From JBFLVU01 sp037444825 (lineage in GTDB: Bacteria > Acidobacteriota > UBA4820 > DSQY01), in contig JBBILR010000020.1 of the NCBI GenBank assembly GCA_037444825.1, forward strand, positions 1 through 36,570: a stretch of 36,570 bases of DNA, given 5' to 3'. This document shows, one piece after another, positions 24,490-32,429 of this stretch (its first letter is position 1; the number at the start of each line of letters is the position of its first letter). Both the position numbers and the translations under genes were made by a program. Under the pieces are notes generated by a model. The model was given only the letters and a program-made list of their open reading frames with translations, ran no database searches and was not told where the DNA came from.

Positions 24490-25515
24490 GTGATCGTCGT
24501 CCTTCGGGAAAACACCGCCTCCTCCGACCGGGAGAAGGTCCGGGCCTTGCTGGAGTCCCGGGGGGCCGCCTTCCGGGCCCTGGAGGCCTCAGGCCGGAGC
24601 CTCTTCGTCCTGGAGGGGGAGGTCCCGGCGGACCTTTCCCGCTCCCTGGCCTCTCTCTCCGGCGTGGACGCCGTCCTTCCCCTCCGGGAAGGCTTCGTGC
24701 TGGCCTCCCGGCGGTACCACCCGGAGGCCACGGTGGTGGAGGCGGGTCCGGCCCGGATCGGGGGCCCGTCCCTGGTGCTGGCGGCGGGGCCCTGCGCCGT
24801 GGAGGACCGGGAGGGGCTGGAGGCCGCCGCCGACGCCGTCCGGAAGGCGGGAGGAACCCTCCTCCGGGGCGGCTCCTTCAAACCCCGGACCTCCCCCTAC
24901 GCCTTCCAGGGGCTGGGAGAGGAGGGGCTTCGCCTCCACCGGGAGGTGGCCGACCGCTTCGGCCTGGCCATGGTGAGCGAGGTCCTGGACCGGGCGGACC
25001 TCCCTCTGGTCTCCTCCTACGCCGACGTCCTCCAGGTGGGAAGCCGGAACATGCAGAACTTCCCCCTGCTGAAGGCCCTGGGGAAGGTCTCCCGCCCGGT
25101 GATCCTCAAGCGGGGTCTGGCGGCCACCCGGGAGGAGTTCCTCCTGGCGGCGGAGTACATCCTGGAGGCGGGCAACCCCCAGGTGGTCCTTTGCGAGCGG
25201 GGCGTCCGCTCCTTCGACCCTTCCCTGCGCCACAGCCTGGACCTTGGGTCGGTGGTCCTCCTCAAGGAGATGACCCACCTTCCGGTGCTGGTGGACCCCT
25301 CCCACGCCTCGGGGGACCGGAGGCTGGTGGTTCCCCTGGCCCGGGCGGCGGCGGCCGTCGGCGCCGACGGCCTCCTGGTGGAGGTCCACCCCCGCCCCCA
25401 GCGGGCCCTCTCCGACGGCCCCCAGGCTCTCCTTCCCGGGGACCTTCTCTCCCTCGCGCAGGACCTGGAGGTCCTGGCCCCCGTGGCGGGGCGGACCTTC
25501 CGGAGGGCGCCGTGA
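24490..25515 (+). CDS. aroF: 3-deoxy-7-phosphoheptulonate synthase
   Basis: DAHP synthase, first step of the shikimate pathway (phosphoenolpyruvate + erythrose 4-phosphate), 341 residues. The N-terminal 70 or so residues form a ferredoxin/ACT-like regulatory domain as in the Thermotoga enzyme; the barrel follows. Active-site segments: AGPCAVED with the metal ligand C102, RGGSFKPRTSPYAFQG (126-141), VGSRNMQNF, LKRGL and DPSHASG. The GTG start at 24490 has GGAGG upstream; an earlier in-frame ATG at 24439 overlaps the promoter. Its TGA overlaps the GTG of cysS. Feedback control by an aromatic amino acid is likely from the domain, but the effector is unknown. Confidence 0.94.
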   Translation: MIVVLRENTASSDREKVRALLESRGAAFRALEASGRSLFVLEGEVPADLSRSLASLSGVDAVLPLREGFVLASRRYHPEATVVEAGPARIGGPSLVLAAGPCAVEDREGLEAAADAVRKAGGTLLRGGSFKPRTSPYAFQGLGEEGLRLHREVADRFGLAMVSEVLDRADLPLVSSYADVLQVGSRNMQNFPLLKALGKVSRPVILKRGLAATREEFLLAAEYILEAGNPQVVLCERGVRSFDPSLRHSLDLGSVVLLKEMTHLPVLVDPSHASGDRRLVVPLARAAAAVGADGLLVEVHPRPQRALSDGPQALLPGDLLSLAQDLEVLAPVAGRTFRRAP

Positions 25516-26900
25516 TCCGCTTCACCAACACGCTCACCCGCGACGTGGAACCCTTCGAGCCCCTGGAGCCGGGCCTCGTCAAGATGTACACCTGCGGGCC
25601 CACGGTCTACGACGTGGCCCACATCGGGAACTTCCGCACCTTCTGCGCCGAGGACCTCCTCAAGCGCTTCCTGCTCTGGGAGGGGCTCCGGGTCTTCCAC
25701 GTCAAGAACCTCACCGACATCGACGACAAGACCATCGCCCGGGCCAACGCCGAGGGGGTGCCGCTGAAGGTCCTCACCGACCGCTACGCCGCCTTGTTCT
25801 TCGAGGACATGGCCACCCTCCGTTGCCTCCCCGCCGACGTCTACCCCCGGGCCACCGAGCACATCCCGGAGATGCTGGAAATGGTGGCCGCCTTGGAGCG
25901 GAACGGCCACACCTACGTCCGGGACGGCTCGGTCTACTTCCGGGTGGCCAGCCTCCCCGGGTACGGCTGCCTCTGCACGGTGGACCTTTCCGGCAATCTG
26001 GACGGCGCCCGGGTGGACGCCGACTCCTACGACAAGGAGTCGGCCCGGGACTTCGTCCTCTGGAAGGCCGCCAAGCCCGGAGAACCCTTCTGGGAGAGCC
26101 CCTGGGGACCCGGCCGCCCCGGCTGGCACCTCGAGTGCTCGGCCATGAGCCGCAAGTACCTTGGAGAGGTCTTCGACATCCACTCCGGCGGCGTGGACCT
26201 CGTCTTCCCCCACCACGAGAACGAGATCGCCCAGAGCCGGGGCGCCTCGGGGAAGGCCCCGGTGCGCACCTGGCTTCACGTGGAGCACCTGCTCGTCAAC
26301 GGGGAGAAGATGAGCAAGTCCCTCGGCAACTTCTTCACGCTGCGGGACCTGCTGGAGCGGGGGGCCGACCCCATGGCCCTCCGGTACCTTCTGCTTTCCG
26401 TCCCCTACCGGAGGTCCCTGAACTTCACCTTCGAGGGGCTGGAGGCCGCCAAGGCGTCCCTGGGGCGGATCCGCGACTTCGCCCGGCGCCTCGGGGAGGA
26501 GCGGCCCGCCGAGGGAAGCCTGGCCGAAGCCGAGAGCCCCCTCGCCGCCCACCGCCGCCGCTTCCGCGAGGCGCTGGAGGACGACCTCAACACCGCCGTG
26601 GCCCTCTCGTCCCTTTTCGACGGCGTGCGCGCCGCCAACGCCGCCCTGGACCGGAGGGAGCTGGATGCGGCCGGCTTCGAGGCGGCGTCGGGCCTCCTTC
26701 GGGACTTCGAGGCGGTCTTCGGCATCCCCGCCGAGGAGACCCTGCTTCTCGACGAGGAGGTGGAGGCCCTGATCGCGAAGCGCCAGGAGGCCCGAAAGGC
26801 CCGGAACTTCGCCGAGGCCGACCGCATCCGGGACCTGCTGAAAGCCCGGGGCATCCTCCTGGAAGACACCCCCCAGGGGGTGCGCTGGAAGCGGGCCTGA
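25512..26900 (+). CDS. cysS: Cysteinyl-tRNA synthetase
   Basis: A class I aminoacyl-tRNA synthetase, 462 residues, full length. HIGN is at 37-40 (normal form of HIGH in this enzyme) and KMSKS at 266-270. The zinc ligands of the cysteine pocket are visible: C28 in YTCGPTVYD, C209 in HLECSAMS, H234 and E238 in HHENE. It begins with GTG at 25512, overlapping the aroF TGA (GTGA), so it is translated by coupling. Confidence 0.96.
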   Translation: MIRFTNTLTRDVEPFEPLEPGLVKMYTCGPTVYDVAHIGNFRTFCAEDLLKRFLLWEGLRVFHVKNLTDIDDKTIARANAEGVPLKVLTDRYAALFFEDMATLRCLPADVYPRATEHIPEMLEMVAALERNGHTYVRDGSVYFRVASLPGYGCLCTVDLSGNLDGARVDADSYDKESARDFVLWKAAKPGEPFWESPWGPGRPGWHLECSAMSRKYLGEVFDIHSGGVDLVFPHHENEIAQSRGASGKAPVRTWLHVEHLLVNGEKMSKSLGNFFTLRDLLERGADPMALRYLLLSVPYRRSLNFTFEGLEAAKASLGRIRDFARRLGEERPAEGSLAEAESPLAAHRRRFREALEDDLNTAVALSSLFDGVRAANAALDRRELDAAGFEAASGLLRDFEAVFGIPAEETLLLDEEVEALIAKRQEARKARNFAEADRIRDLLKARGILLEDTPQGVRWKRA

Positions 26901-26968
26901 CGGGGCGGGGGCCGCCACTCCCCCTCTACGCCGGCGGAAGGACGACGCCCTCGAAGTCGGAGGCCCGC

Positions 26969-26998
26969 TTGATTCCTGGGGCGGGGGGCGGGTACAGT
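26969..26998 (+). promoter_or_regulatory. Promoter of small CX3CX2C protein gene
   Basis: TTGATT (26969-26974), 18-nt spacer, TACAGT (26993-26998), in the 125-nt gap after cysS. Start of transcription is predicted near 27005, about 20 nt before the ATG. Confidence 0.5.
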
Positions 26999-27025
26999 GG
27001 GGCCCTGAGACGGGAAGGAGACCCC

Positions 27026-27349
27026 ATGACCGGCACCCTCCTGCTCCACGAGATCAAGAAAATCCTCAAGGCCTACGCCACCAACGCCAAGCCCGAATCC
27101 CACTTCTCCCTCAGGGACCTCTTGCTGGAGATGGACCGGACGGAGGCGCTGAAGGACCTGGGGTGCAACAACGACTGTCCCTCCTGCGCCCTGGGGAACC
27201 CCGCCGCCGAGCCCTGGGAGAACCACTGCCGGATCTACGCGTTCCTCGAAAAGGCCGAGGACGAGGACCCGGGGCGGAAGCGGGGCAACGCCGCCCTCCA
27301 GCGGGAGGCGAGGGCCCTGCTCGAGAGTCTGGAAGCCCGGGGGCTTTGA
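27026..27349 (+). CDS. Small four-cysteine protein, unknown function
   Basis: 107 residues, not recognised. An N-terminal helical part (1-44) precedes C47-x3-C51-x2-C54 and C68 (GCNNDCPSCALGN ... NHC); the tail is charged and helical. The CX3CX2C spacing is the one used by radical-SAM enzymes to bind a 4Fe-4S cluster, but the protein is far too small to be one; zinc or iron-sulfur binding is the reasonable guess. ATG at 27026 with GGAAGGAG upstream, its own promoter and a terminator behind it, so it is a single-gene unit. Confidence 0.75.
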   Translation: MTGTLLLHEIKKILKAYATNAKPESHFSLRDLLLEMDRTEALKDLGCNNDCPSCALGNPAAEPWENHCRIYAFLEKAEDEDPGRKRGNAALQREARALLESLEARGL

Positions 27350-27374
27350 CGCCGAAGCCCCCGTTCCCGTTCCG

Positions 27375-27396
27375 AAGGCCGCCGGGGGGCGGCCTT
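27375..27396 (+). terminator. Intrinsic terminator after small four-cysteine gene
   Basis: AAGGCCGCC-GGGG-GGCGGCCTT, a 9-bp stem with a 4-nt loop, followed by TCCTTG. The best-looking terminator in the window. Confidence 0.65.
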
Positions 27397-27417
27397 TCCT
27401 TGTCGCGGAGTGAACCC

Positions 27418-30400
27418 ATGAAAGCGCTTCCCGTGTTGGCGGCCCTGGCCCTCCTCGCCTCGGGGCCGGCCTTGTGGGCCGGCGCGCCGGCGGAGGGCGG
27501 AAAACCGAAGGAAGAGCCCGGCAAGGCCTTCGCGGGGCTCACCCTCCGGTGCATCGGACCGGCGGTGGCTTCGGGCCGGATCTCCGACCTCGCCGTGGAT
27601 CCCGAGCGGCCGTCCCGCCTCTTCGTGGCGGCGGCCTCCGGAGGGGTCTGGGCCACGGAGAACGGCGGGACCACGTGGACGCCCGTCTTCGACAAGGAGG
27701 GCTCCTACTCCATCGGCTGTCTGGCCCTGGACCCCCGGAACCCCTTCCGGCTCTGGGTGGGAACGGGGGAGAACAACAGCCAGCGCAGCGTCGGGTACGG
27801 GGACGGGGTGTACCTTTCCGAGGACGGGGGGAAATCCTTCCGGAACGTGGGTCTGAAGAACTCCGAGCACATCGCCAAGATCCTCATCGATCCCCGGGAC
27901 TCCCAGGTCGTCTTCGTCGCCGCCCAGGGTCCCCTGTGGGCCCCCGGCGGGGACCGGGGCCTCTTCAAGACCACCGACGGGGGGAAGACGTGGAAGGCGG
28001 TCCTCACCGTCTCCGAAAACACCGGCGTCACCGACGTGGTGATGGACCCCCGAGACCCCGATTGTCTCCTGGCGGCCGCCTACCAGCGGCGCCGCCACGT
28101 CTGGGGCCTCATCGACGGAGGTCCCGAGGCGGCCATCTACAAGAGCACCGACGGGGGGGAGACGTGGCGGAAGGTGACCACCGGTCTCCCCAAGGTGGAC
28201 CTGGGGCGCATCGGCCTCGCCCTCTCCCCGGCCGACCCCGGCGTCGTCTACGCCATCGTGGAGGCCCAGGGGGAGGAGGGCGGGTTCTTCCGCTCCACCG
28301 ACCGCGGGGAGACCTGGGAGCGGCGGAGCCCCACCGCCACCACCTCGGGCCAGTACTACAACGAGATCTTCGCGGACCCGAAGGACCCGGACCGCGTCTA
28401 CCTCATGGACACCTGGATGCAGGTCACCGAGGACGGCGGCCGCACCTTCCGCAAGGTGGGGGAACGCTTCAAGCACGTGGACAACCACGCCCTCTGGATC
28501 GATCCCCGGGATCCCCGCCACCTCCTGGCGGGGTGCGACGGGGGCCTCTACGAGACCTACGACCGGGGCGAGACGTGGCGATTCTTCGCCAACCTCCCCA
28601 TCACCCAGTTCTACCGGGTGACCCCCGACAACGCCGTGCCCTTCTACCGGGTCTACGGGGGCACCCAGGACAACAACACCCTGGGCGGCCCCTCCCGTAC
28701 GGCCACCACCCACGGCATCACCAACGCCGACTGGTTCGTCACGGTGGGGGGCGACGGCTTCAAGACCCAGGTGGACCCCGGCGACCCGGACCTCGTCTAC
28801 TCCCAGTCCCAGTACGGCGGCCTGGTGCGCTACCACCGGAAGACCGGGGAGATCCTGGACATCCAGCCCCAGCCTTCCCCCGGGGAGGAGCCCTACCGCT
28901 TCAACTGGGACTCCCCCCTCCTCGTGAGCCCCCACGACCCCGCCCGCCTCTACTTCGCCTGCCAGAAGGTCCTGCGCTCCGACGACCGGGGGCTCTCCTG
29001 GCGCCCGGTGAGCGGGGACCTCAGCCGCCGCATCGACCGGCGGACGCTGCCCATGATGGGAAAGGTCTGGAGCGTGGACGCCGTGGCGCGCAACGACAGC
29101 ACCTCCTTCTACGGCAACGTCGTGGCCCTGGCCGAATCCCCCCTGGCGGAGGGGACCCTCTACGCCGGAACGGACGACGGCCTCGTGCAGGTCACCGAGG
29201 ACGGAGGCAGGACCTGGCGCCGGGTGGAGCGCTTCCCCGGCGTGCCGGAGTTCTCCCCGGTGAGCGACCTTCTCGCCTCTTCCCACGACCCCGCCGTGGT
29301 CTACGCCTCCTTCGACAACCACCGGCAGGGGGACTTCCGCCCGTACCTGCTCCGCAGCGCCGACAAGGGCCGCACGTGGGCCCCCGTCGCCGGAGACCTA
29401 CCCGCTCGAGGCACGGTGTACACCGTGGCGGAGGATTCCCGCCTTCCCGGGTTTCTTTTCGCCGGCACGGAGTTCGGGCTTTTCTTCACCCGGGACGGGG
29501 GCCGACGCTGGATCCCGCTGAAGGGCGGCCTCCCCACCATCGCCGTCCGGGACCTGGAGATCCAGCGCCGGGAGGACGACCTGGTGGTGGCCACCTTCGG
29601 GCGGGGCATCTACATCCTCGACGACTACTCCCCCCTCCGGGAGGCCTCCCCCGAGGTCCTCGCCGAGGCGGGCCACCTCTACCCCGTCAAGACCGCCCGG
29701 CTCTACGTGCCCTCCTCCCCCCTGGGCCTTCCGGAGAAGTCCAGCCAGGGAGACGCCTTCTACGCCGCCGAAAACCCCCCCTTCGGGGCCGTCTTCACCT
29801 ACAGCCTCAAGGAGGAGCTGCGATCCCTCAAGAAAAAGCGGCAGGAGGAGGAGAAGCGGCTTCAGGCCGCCGGAAAACCCGTTCCCTTCCCCTCCTGGGA
29901 GGCCCTCCGGGAGGAGGACCGGGAGGAGCCCCCGGCGGTGCTTCTGGTGGTCACCGACGGGGAAGGGAGACCGGTGCGGACCTTGGAAGGCCCCGTGACC
30001 GAAGGCTTCCACCGGGTGGCCTGGGACCTGAGGCTGCCCCCCGCCGATCCCCCGAGCCTGGACGAGAAGAAAGACGACAACCCCTGGAACCCCAAGCCGC
30101 TGGGTCCCCTCGCCTCCCCCGGCACCTACAGGGTCCAGCTCTTCTCCCGCGTGGGGGGCCGGACGACGGCCCTCTCCCCGCCACAGACCTTCGAGGTGGA
30201 GCCCCTCTGGGCGGCCGGGCTTTCGGAAGAGGAAGCCCGGGACGTGCGCGAATTCGCTCGGAGGACCCAGCGCCTCCAGCGGGCGGTCCTCGCCTCCCGA
30301 AGCTACCTCGCCGAGGCCGACCGGCGGGTCCAGCTCCTGCTCAAGGCCGTGGACCTGACGCCGGCGGCACCCCCGGAGGCCGCCTCCGAGGCGCGGAGGC

Positions 30401-30705
30401 TTCGGGAGCAGCTTCTGGACCTGCGGGTCCGTCTCACGGGCGACGAGACCGTCCGCCGCCGGAACGAGCCCGACGCCCCCTCCATCATGGAGCGGGTCCA
30501 GCAGGTGGTCTACGGAACGTGGGGAACCACCCAGCGGCCCGGCGGCTCCCACCGCGCCTCGGTGGAGGCGGCGGCGGCGGCCTTCGACGGCTTCCTGAAG
30601 GACCTCCAGCGCTGGGCGGCGGACCTCTCCGCCTTCGAGGCGAGCCTGGAGCGCCTGGGGGCCCCGTGGACCCCGGGGCGGGTCCCGCGACTCGAGGAAC
30701 CCTGA
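27418..30705 (+). CDS. Secreted BNR/Asp-box (VPS10/sortilin-like) beta-propeller protein
   Basis: 1,095 residues with a signal peptide (about 1-22, cleavage near A-L-W-A-G). Many Asp-box motifs of the S-x-D-x-G-x-T-W type recur between residues 60 and 730 (TENGGTTW, TTDGGKTW, STDGGETW, STDRGETW, SADKGRTW), each preceded by a D-P-x-x-P loop, which builds one or two seven-bladed propellers. The last 300 or so residues have a beta domain (VVTDGEGRPVRTLEGPVTEGFHRVAWDLR) and a helical end. Databases often label this family glycosyl hydrolase, but no catalytic evidence is visible, so binding or hydrolysis of an extracellular polymer is open. ATG at 27418 with GGAG upstream. The stop is 13 nt from the mntP stop on the other strand. 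Confidence 0.85.
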   Translation: MKALPVLAALALLASGPALWAGAPAEGGKPKEEPGKAFAGLTLRCIGPAVASGRISDLAVDPERPSRLFVAAASGGVWATENGGTTWTPVFDKEGSYSIGCLALDPRNPFRLWVGTGENNSQRSVGYGDGVYLSEDGGKSFRNVGLKNSEHIAKILIDPRDSQVVFVAAQGPLWAPGGDRGLFKTTDGGKTWKAVLTVSENTGVTDVVMDPRDPDCLLAAAYQRRRHVWGLIDGGPEAAIYKSTDGGETWRKVTTGLPKVDLGRIGLALSPADPGVVYAIVEAQGEEGGFFRSTDRGETWERRSPTATTSGQYYNEIFADPKDPDRVYLMDTWMQVTEDGGRTFRKVGERFKHVDNHALWIDPRDPRHLLAGCDGGLYETYDRGETWRFFANLPITQFYRVTPDNAVPFYRVYGGTQDNNTLGGPSRTATTHGITNADWFVTVGGDGFKTQVDPGDPDLVYSQSQYGGLVRYHRKTGEILDIQPQPSPGEEPYRFNWDSPLLVSPHDPARLYFACQKVLRSDDRGLSWRPVSGDLSRRIDRRTLPMMGKVWSVDAVARNDSTSFYGNVVALAESPLAEGTLYAGTDDGLVQVTEDGGRTWRRVERFPGVPEFSPVSDLLASSHDPAVVYASFDNHRQGDFRPYLLRSADKGRTWAPVAGDLPARGTVYTVAEDSRLPGFLFAGTEFGLFFTRDGGRRWIPLKGGLPTIAVRDLEIQRREDDLVVATFGRGIYILDDYSPLREASPEVLAEAGHLYPVKTARLYVPSSPLGLPEKSSQGDAFYAAENPPFGAVFTYSLKEELRSLKKKRQEEEKRLQAAGKPVPFPSWEALREEDREEPPAVLLVVTDGEGRPVRTLEGPVTEGFHRVAWDLRLPPADPPSLDEKKDDNPWNPKPLGPLASPGTYRVQLFSRVGGRTTALSPPQTFEVEPLWAAGLSEEEARDVREFARRTQRLQRAVLASRSYLAEADRRVQLLLKAVDLTPAAPPEAASEARRLREQLLDLRVRLTGDETVRRRNEPDAPSIMERVQQVVYGTWGTTQRPGGSHRASVEAAAAAFDGFLKDLQRWAADLSAFEASLERLGAPWTPGRVPRLEEP

Positions 30706-30718
30706 GATGGAGGGGGCC

Positions 30719-31285
30719 TCAGAAGACCCCGTGCTCTGACAGGATCCGAAGGCCGATGGCGAACAGAACCAAGCCGCCGGCCCCCTCGGCCCAGCGGCCC
30801 AGCCGCAGGGCTCCCCCGGCCGCGCGCCCCAGGTGAAGCCCCGCCACGGTGAAGGCGGCGCACACCACCCCGATGACCGCCGCCGGCCACAGGATGGAGA
30901 CCTTGAGGAGCGAGAGGCTGAGGCCCACCGCCAGCGCGTCCACACTGGTGGCCACCGAAAGGACCACCAGGGAGAGTCCCCGGGTCGGATCGCTTCCCCG
31001 ATGCTCCGTTTCTCCCCGGAGGGCCCCCAGGACCATCCGACCCCCGATGAAGGCCAACAGCCCGAAGGCCGCCCAGTGGTCCCACCGCTGGAGAAGGGGG
31101 GCCACCGTGCGCCCCGCCGACCACCCCAGCACCGGCATCAGCGCCTGAAAGAGCCCGAAGTGGAAGGCCAGCCGGAAGGTGTGGCGCCCCGTCACCCGGC
31201 CCAGGGAGAAGCCCGAAGCCACCGCCACGGCGAAGGCGTCCATGGCCAGCGCCGCGGAGAGGGCCAGGAGCGTCGCGGGGTTCAC
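30719..31285 (-). CDS. mntP: Manganese efflux pump MntP
   Basis: 188 residues, the same length as E. coli MntP, with six membrane segments. The two conserved acidic motifs, A-M-D-A-F-A-V (14-20) and S-V-D-A-L-A-V-G in the second half, mark the repeat structure of the family. It exports Mn2+. The start is GTG at 31285, overlapping the dedA TGA (GTGA); the open frame continues upstream but overlaps dedA and is rejected. No yybP-ykoY manganese riboswitch is visible, so control would come from the dedA promoter. Confidence 0.9.
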   Translation of the reverse strand: MNPATLLALSAALAMDAFAVAVASGFSLGRVTGRHTFRLAFHFGLFQALMPVLGWSAGRTVAPLLQRWDHWAAFGLLAFIGGRMVLGALRGETEHRGSDPTRGLSLVVLSVATSVDALAVGLSLSLLKVSILWPAAVIGVVCAAFTVAGLHLGRAAGGALRLGRWAEGAGGLVLFAIGLRILSEHGVF

Positions 31286-31863
31286 GGGGAACGGACCGGC
31301 TGGGGAGCCCCGCGCCTTCCCGCACGCCGCGCCAGGACCACGGCGGCGGACAGGGCGAGGCCGAGAAGGAGCAGCAGGAGGGCCGCCGCGGTCCGCTCGT
31401 GGCTCCTCAGTTCGCCCAACAGGAGGACCAGCACACGCCCGATCCCGTGGCCGAAGGAGATCCAGAGGAGGCTCCAGAGGAGGACGGCGGGGATTTCCCG
31501 GGCCACGAACCGCGGGTAAGGGAGGGGGCGGCTCCCCAGGTAGACCATGAAGGGGCTTCTGGTCCCGTAGAGAAAGCGGACGAGCAGGAAGGCCCCCCAG
31601 CCCTCTTGGTGGCGTTCCCAGCGGCGCAGGGCCGGGCGCTCCAGAAACCGCCGGACGGCGGGCTTCCCGGAGAGGAACCGTCCGGCGGCGTAGAAGGCGT
31701 TGTCCACGGAAAAGGCCCCCAGAAAGGCCACCGGGAGGAGCGCCCAGAAGGAGAGGAGGCGCTGGTGGGCCAGGAACCCGGAGAGGACGAGAACCGTCTC
31801 CCCCTCCACCCACATCCCCACGAAGACCGCCAGGAGCCCGTACCGGGCCACGAAGGCTTCCAC
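31282..31863 (-). CDS. DedA family membrane protein
   Basis: 193 residues, with four or five hydrophobic segments. Family motifs: F-V-G-M-W-V-E-G-E near the N-terminus, D-N-A-F-Y-A-A-G-R and R-F-L-Y-G-T-R-S-P. DedA proteins are membrane transporters involved in lipid-carrier recycling, envelope integrity and resistance to stress. GTG start at 31863 with GGGAGG upstream and a promoter at 31884-31912. Coupled to mntP. Confidence 0.88.
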   Translation of the reverse strand: MEAFVARYGLLAVFVGMWVEGETVLVLSGFLAHQRLLSFWALLPVAFLGAFSVDNAFYAAGRFLSGKPAVRRFLERPALRRWERHQEGWGAFLLVRFLYGTRSPFMVYLGSRPLPYPRFVAREIPAVLLWSLLWISFGHGIGRVLVLLLGELRSHERTAAALLLLLLGLALSAAVVLARRAGRRGAPQPVRSP

Positions 31864-31883
31864 CGCGTCCTCCCGCGCGGGGT

Positions 31884-31912
31884 ATCCTACCAGAGGCTGG
31901 CGGCGGCGCCAA
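31884..31912 (-). promoter_or_regulatory. Promoter of dedA-mntP
   Basis: On the minus strand TTGGCG (31912-31907), 17-nt spacer, TAGGAT (31889-31884). Predicted start about 14 nt before the GTG of dedA. Confidence 0.55.
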
Positions 31913-31977
31913 GGCGCGGCCTCGGAGCGGCTTGTTTCCGCCGGGAACCTCTGGGAGACTGGGAGACGGAGGCCCCC

Positions 31978-32379
31978 ATGAAGATCGCGCTCTGGCTCAA
32001 GGCCGCCTTCGTTTTCTCCGTGGTTCTCTACGCCGCCGTCGCGGTCTTCGTGGCGGGGGCGCCGGCCTGGGACCGGCCGGCCTATCCGGAAGGCTCGCCC
32101 TTCGCCGTCCCCGCGGTGGTGCTTTCGGCCCTGTCCCTGGTCCTCTGGGCGGGAGGGTGGATCCTAGGCCGCCGCCGGAAACCCTGGGGACCTTTTTCGA
32201 GCGCACCCCGCCCTTGGCCCCTCCAGCGCTTCATCCTGGCGGCGGCGCTCGTGGAGGGCGGCGCCGTCCTGGGGCTGGCGCTGGCCCTCCTCCTTCGCGA
32301 TTCCCGCTACGCCCTGGCCCACGCCTTCGTCTCCGCCCTCCTCTTGATCTTCCTTCCCGGAGAGGAACGGGGAGACTGA
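31978..32379 (+). CDS. Small membrane protein, unknown function
   Basis: 133 residues, not recognised. Four hydrophobic segments (about 5-28, 42-60, 82-103, 110-126), with a basic loop R-R-R-K-P-W after the second. ATG at 31978 with CGGAGG six nt upstream. It lies divergently from dedA and 50 nt before the FHA-EAL gene. A weak promoter candidate, TTGTTT-N17-GAGACT, is upstream. Confidence 0.7.
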   Translation: MKIALWLKAAFVFSVVLYAAVAVFVAGAPAWDRPAYPEGSPFAVPAVVLSALSLVLWAGGWILGRRRKPWGPFSSAPRPWPLQRFILAAALVEGGAVLGLALALLLRDSRYALAHAFVSALLLIFLPGEERGD

Positions 32380-32393
32380 AAGGCGGGGCGGCT

Positions 32394-32422
32394 TTGGGTC
32401 GGCCCCCCGATGCGGCTATACT
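32394..32422 (+). promoter_or_regulatory. Promoter of FHA-EAL gene, leaderless
   Basis: TATACT (32417-32422) ends 7 nt before the ATG at 32430; a poor -35, TTGGGT (32394-32399), stands 17 nt upstream. No ribosome binding site precedes the ATG. Confidence 0.5.
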
Positions 32423-32429
32423 CTCCCCG

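Noticed and set aside
23208..25511. Long open frame upstream of and continuous with cysS
   Set aside because: Overlaps the HD-domain and aroF genes in another frame; the synthetase begins at the GTG at 25512, where homology starts.
31286..31912. Upstream extension of mntP
   Set aside because: It overlaps the whole dedA gene; the GTG at 31285 gives the normal 188-residue MntP.
30719..31912. Manganese riboswitch (yybP-ykoY) before mntP or dedA
   Set aside because: mntP starts inside the dedA stop and the dedA leader is predicted to be about 14 nt, too short for a riboswitch.
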